Positions 5,114-5,585 of a stretch of DNA of 5,585 nucleotides are shown in pieces; the stretch's first letter is position 1; every line of letters starts with the position of its first letter. The notes under the pieces are model-generated. The model saw only the letters and a program-made list of their open reading frames with translations. It did not search any database and was not told the origin of the DNA. Both the position numbers and the translations under genes were made by a program. Location of the stretch: the NCBI GenBank assembly GCA_016218275.1, contig JACREK010000180.1:1-5585 (forward strand), read 5' to 3'. The stretch comes from Candidatus Gottesmanbacteria bacterium. GTDB taxonomy: Bacteria; Patescibacteriota; Microgenomatia; 2-02-FULL-39-11.

Positions 5114-5213
5114 AAAAAGTAACCTTTGGTTAAAAGAGAAAGAAACAACGTTAATAAAAATTAATCGTATGTATCAAACGATACGTAATCACCAATTAAG
5201 TCTAAAACAATAG
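5097..5213 (+). pseudogene. 3' fragment of a DUF763 gene
   Basis: Read from 5097, the frame gives LENAVRKSNLWLKEKETTL followed by about 19 more residues and a TAG stop at 5211-5213. The intact DUF763 protein ends LENAVRKSNLFLKEKNSTL followed by 12 residues, so the alignment is clear: 16 of 19 identical, then divergent tails. The remnant tail is 7 residues longer. No start codon or upstream domain is attached; its upstream neighbour is the PIN toxin in another frame. It is therefore the end of a DUF763 gene whose body is missing here. At DNA level the first 18 bases are identical to the intact copy and the rest is much more diverged, unlike the almost unchanged 5' remnant. A hairpin TATGTATC/GATACGTA (5168-5187, one G-T) lies in its tail. 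Confidence 0.8.
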
Positions 5214-5216
5214 TTT

Positions 5217-5328
5217 GAAGACTGAGGTTGCGTGCAGGTTGGGGCTGTGGACTCTACACTGAATTCCTCAAATAGGCCCTAAGTACTTACTCTTGCGAGT
5301 GTTCCCTTTCAGAAATCAACTTCAGTCT
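5217..5328 (-). ncRNA. Candidate structured small RNA (or small inverted-repeat element)
   Basis: AGACTGAGGTTG (5219-5230) pairs with CAACTTCAGTCT (5317-5328): 12 pairs, one G-T. Nested inside are CTGAA/TTCAG (5259-5263 / 5308-5312) and ACTC-TTGC-GAGT (5289-5300). No reading frame explains the stretch. On the minus strand an extended -10 box, TG-A-GATAAT (5341-5333), would start transcription at about 5326, the foot of the outer stem, so I favour the minus strand. I could not match it to 6S, SRP, RNase P or tmRNA. A non-autonomous element with 12-bp inverted ends is the alternative; no target-site duplication is visible. Confidence 0.38.
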
Positions 5329-5394
5329 CTTTATTATCTCATAATTCTACTAATGTTGCTTTTACTTGACTGATAATTTTTCTTTCAAACTTAA

Positions 5395-5472
5395 AAAGCT
5401 AAAAAACTGGAAAAAATTACTGGAATCAAAATCATTACTCCAAAAGAGGCAGTTCGTATCCTTCATCTTTAA
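5395..5472 (+). pseudogene. Possible 3' remnant of a PIN-domain gene
   Basis: After a TAA stop (5392-5394) the frame gives 25 residues, KAKKLEKITGIKIITPKEAV followed by RILHL, and then a stop at 5470-5472. A segment of the type G-I-K-I-I-T-P-K-E-A-x-x-I-L is usual at the C-terminus of many PIN-domain proteins. There is no start codon and no upstream domain, so if real this is a leftover of a deleted or decayed gene, perhaps a third toxin. The match is short and could be chance. Confidence 0.35.
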
Positions 5473-5484
5473 ATATTAGGCATC

Positions 5485-5513
5485 TTGTAACGTTTATAGC
5501 TTTAAAGTAATAT
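5485..5513 (+). promoter_or_regulatory. Candidate promoter of the kinase-like gene
   Basis: TTGTAA (5485-5490) and TAATAT (5508-5513) are 17 bases apart, ending 6 bases before the ATG at 5520. Both boxes are 4-of-6 matches. The layout agrees with the leaderless pattern of the other genes, though the gap is slightly shorter. Confidence 0.4.
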
Positions 5514-5519
5514 AACTCT

Positions 5520-5585
5520 ATGGCGATACCTTTTTCTTCTCCTAAGTGGCGAAATATAACAATTTCCGGGCGGGCTGCCAGCGGG
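5520..5585 (+). CDS. Start of a P-loop kinase/ATPase-like gene (cut by window end)
   Basis: Only 22 codons are inside the window. They begin MAIPFSSPKWRNITISGRAA and end in Ser-Gly at the window edge. The ITISGRAASG stretch is the beta-strand and glycine-rich loop that opens nucleoside-monophosphate kinases such as (d)CMP kinase, where Lys-Ser/Thr would follow. The Lys and Ser/Thr of the Walker A motif lie beyond the window, so the family is a guess from the loop alone. A candidate promoter precedes it, and no Shine-Dalgarno is seen. Confidence 0.5.
   Translation, partial: MAIPFSSPKWRNITISGRAASG

Noticed and set aside
5240..5330. tmRNA, 6S, SRP or RNase P RNA
   Set aside because: Only a short GGGGCTG resembles a tmRNA start; no tRNA-like end, no SRP tetraloop region and no RNase P core motifs are visible.
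1..5585. CRISPR array, tRNA or rRNA genes, complete insertion sequence
   Set aside because: No regularly spaced repeats, no tRNA or rRNA motifs, and no transposase or integrase frame were found on either strand.

Overview
The window looks like a piece of an AT-rich, small-genome bacterium of the Candidate Phyla Radiation, most likely a Microgenomates-type lineage. Three things point there. The membrane-anchored secreted protein at 2465-3067 has the N-terminal anchor style common in that group: a Lys/Arg-rich start, one long hydrophobic helix, then an Arg-Lys-Arg-Ala stretch. Promoters sit directly on start codons with no Shine-Dalgarno sequence. Genes are short, tightly packed and often unassigned. 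TGA is used as a stop, so this is not a recoded (UGA = Gly) lineage. No phylogenetic marker gene is present, so the placement is tentative.

Layout. Positions 17-685 hold a toxin-antitoxin (TA) operon: a Phd/YefM-type antitoxin and an overlapping PIN-domain (VapC-type) toxin. Thirteen bases later, 698-790 is a copy of only the first 29 codons of a DUF763 gene, ending in a stop. Next come a putative lipoprotein (932-1294), a minus-strand O-antigen ligase/polymerase-like membrane protein (1319-2464), and a divergent membrane-anchored secreted protein (2465-3067) whose start codon directly abuts that of the ligase gene. The full-length DUF763 gene is at 3102-4349. A second TA operon follows (AbrB-type antitoxin 4403-4720, PIN toxin 4714-5100). 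The toxin stop codon lies inside a second copy of the 3' end of the DUF763 gene (5097-5213). The last 370 bases hold a long inverted-repeat structure that may be a small RNA (5217-5328), the tail of what may be a decayed PIN gene (5395-5472), and the first 22 codons of a gene whose glycine-rich loop resembles a (d)CMP-kinase-like P-loop protein (5520 to the window end).

The main point of interest is the arrangement around DUF763. An intact gene is bracketed by a 5' remnant and a 3' remnant of a DUF763 gene, and each remnant sits directly behind a TA operon. This could be one DUF763 gene split by a roughly 4.3-kb insertion that brought its own DUF763 copy, or two separate insertions that each rebuilt one end of the gene. 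No integrase or transposase is visible. The intact gene also carries a cluster of strong palindromes in its linker. A second theme is promoter geometry: five plus-strand starts have a -10 box ending 8 or 9 bases before the ATG, and a sixth ends 6 bases before it, which predicts leaderless mRNAs. How the genes work together is only partly readable. The two TA operons probably stabilise the accessory segment, and the ligase and secreted proteins suggest cell-surface cargo.
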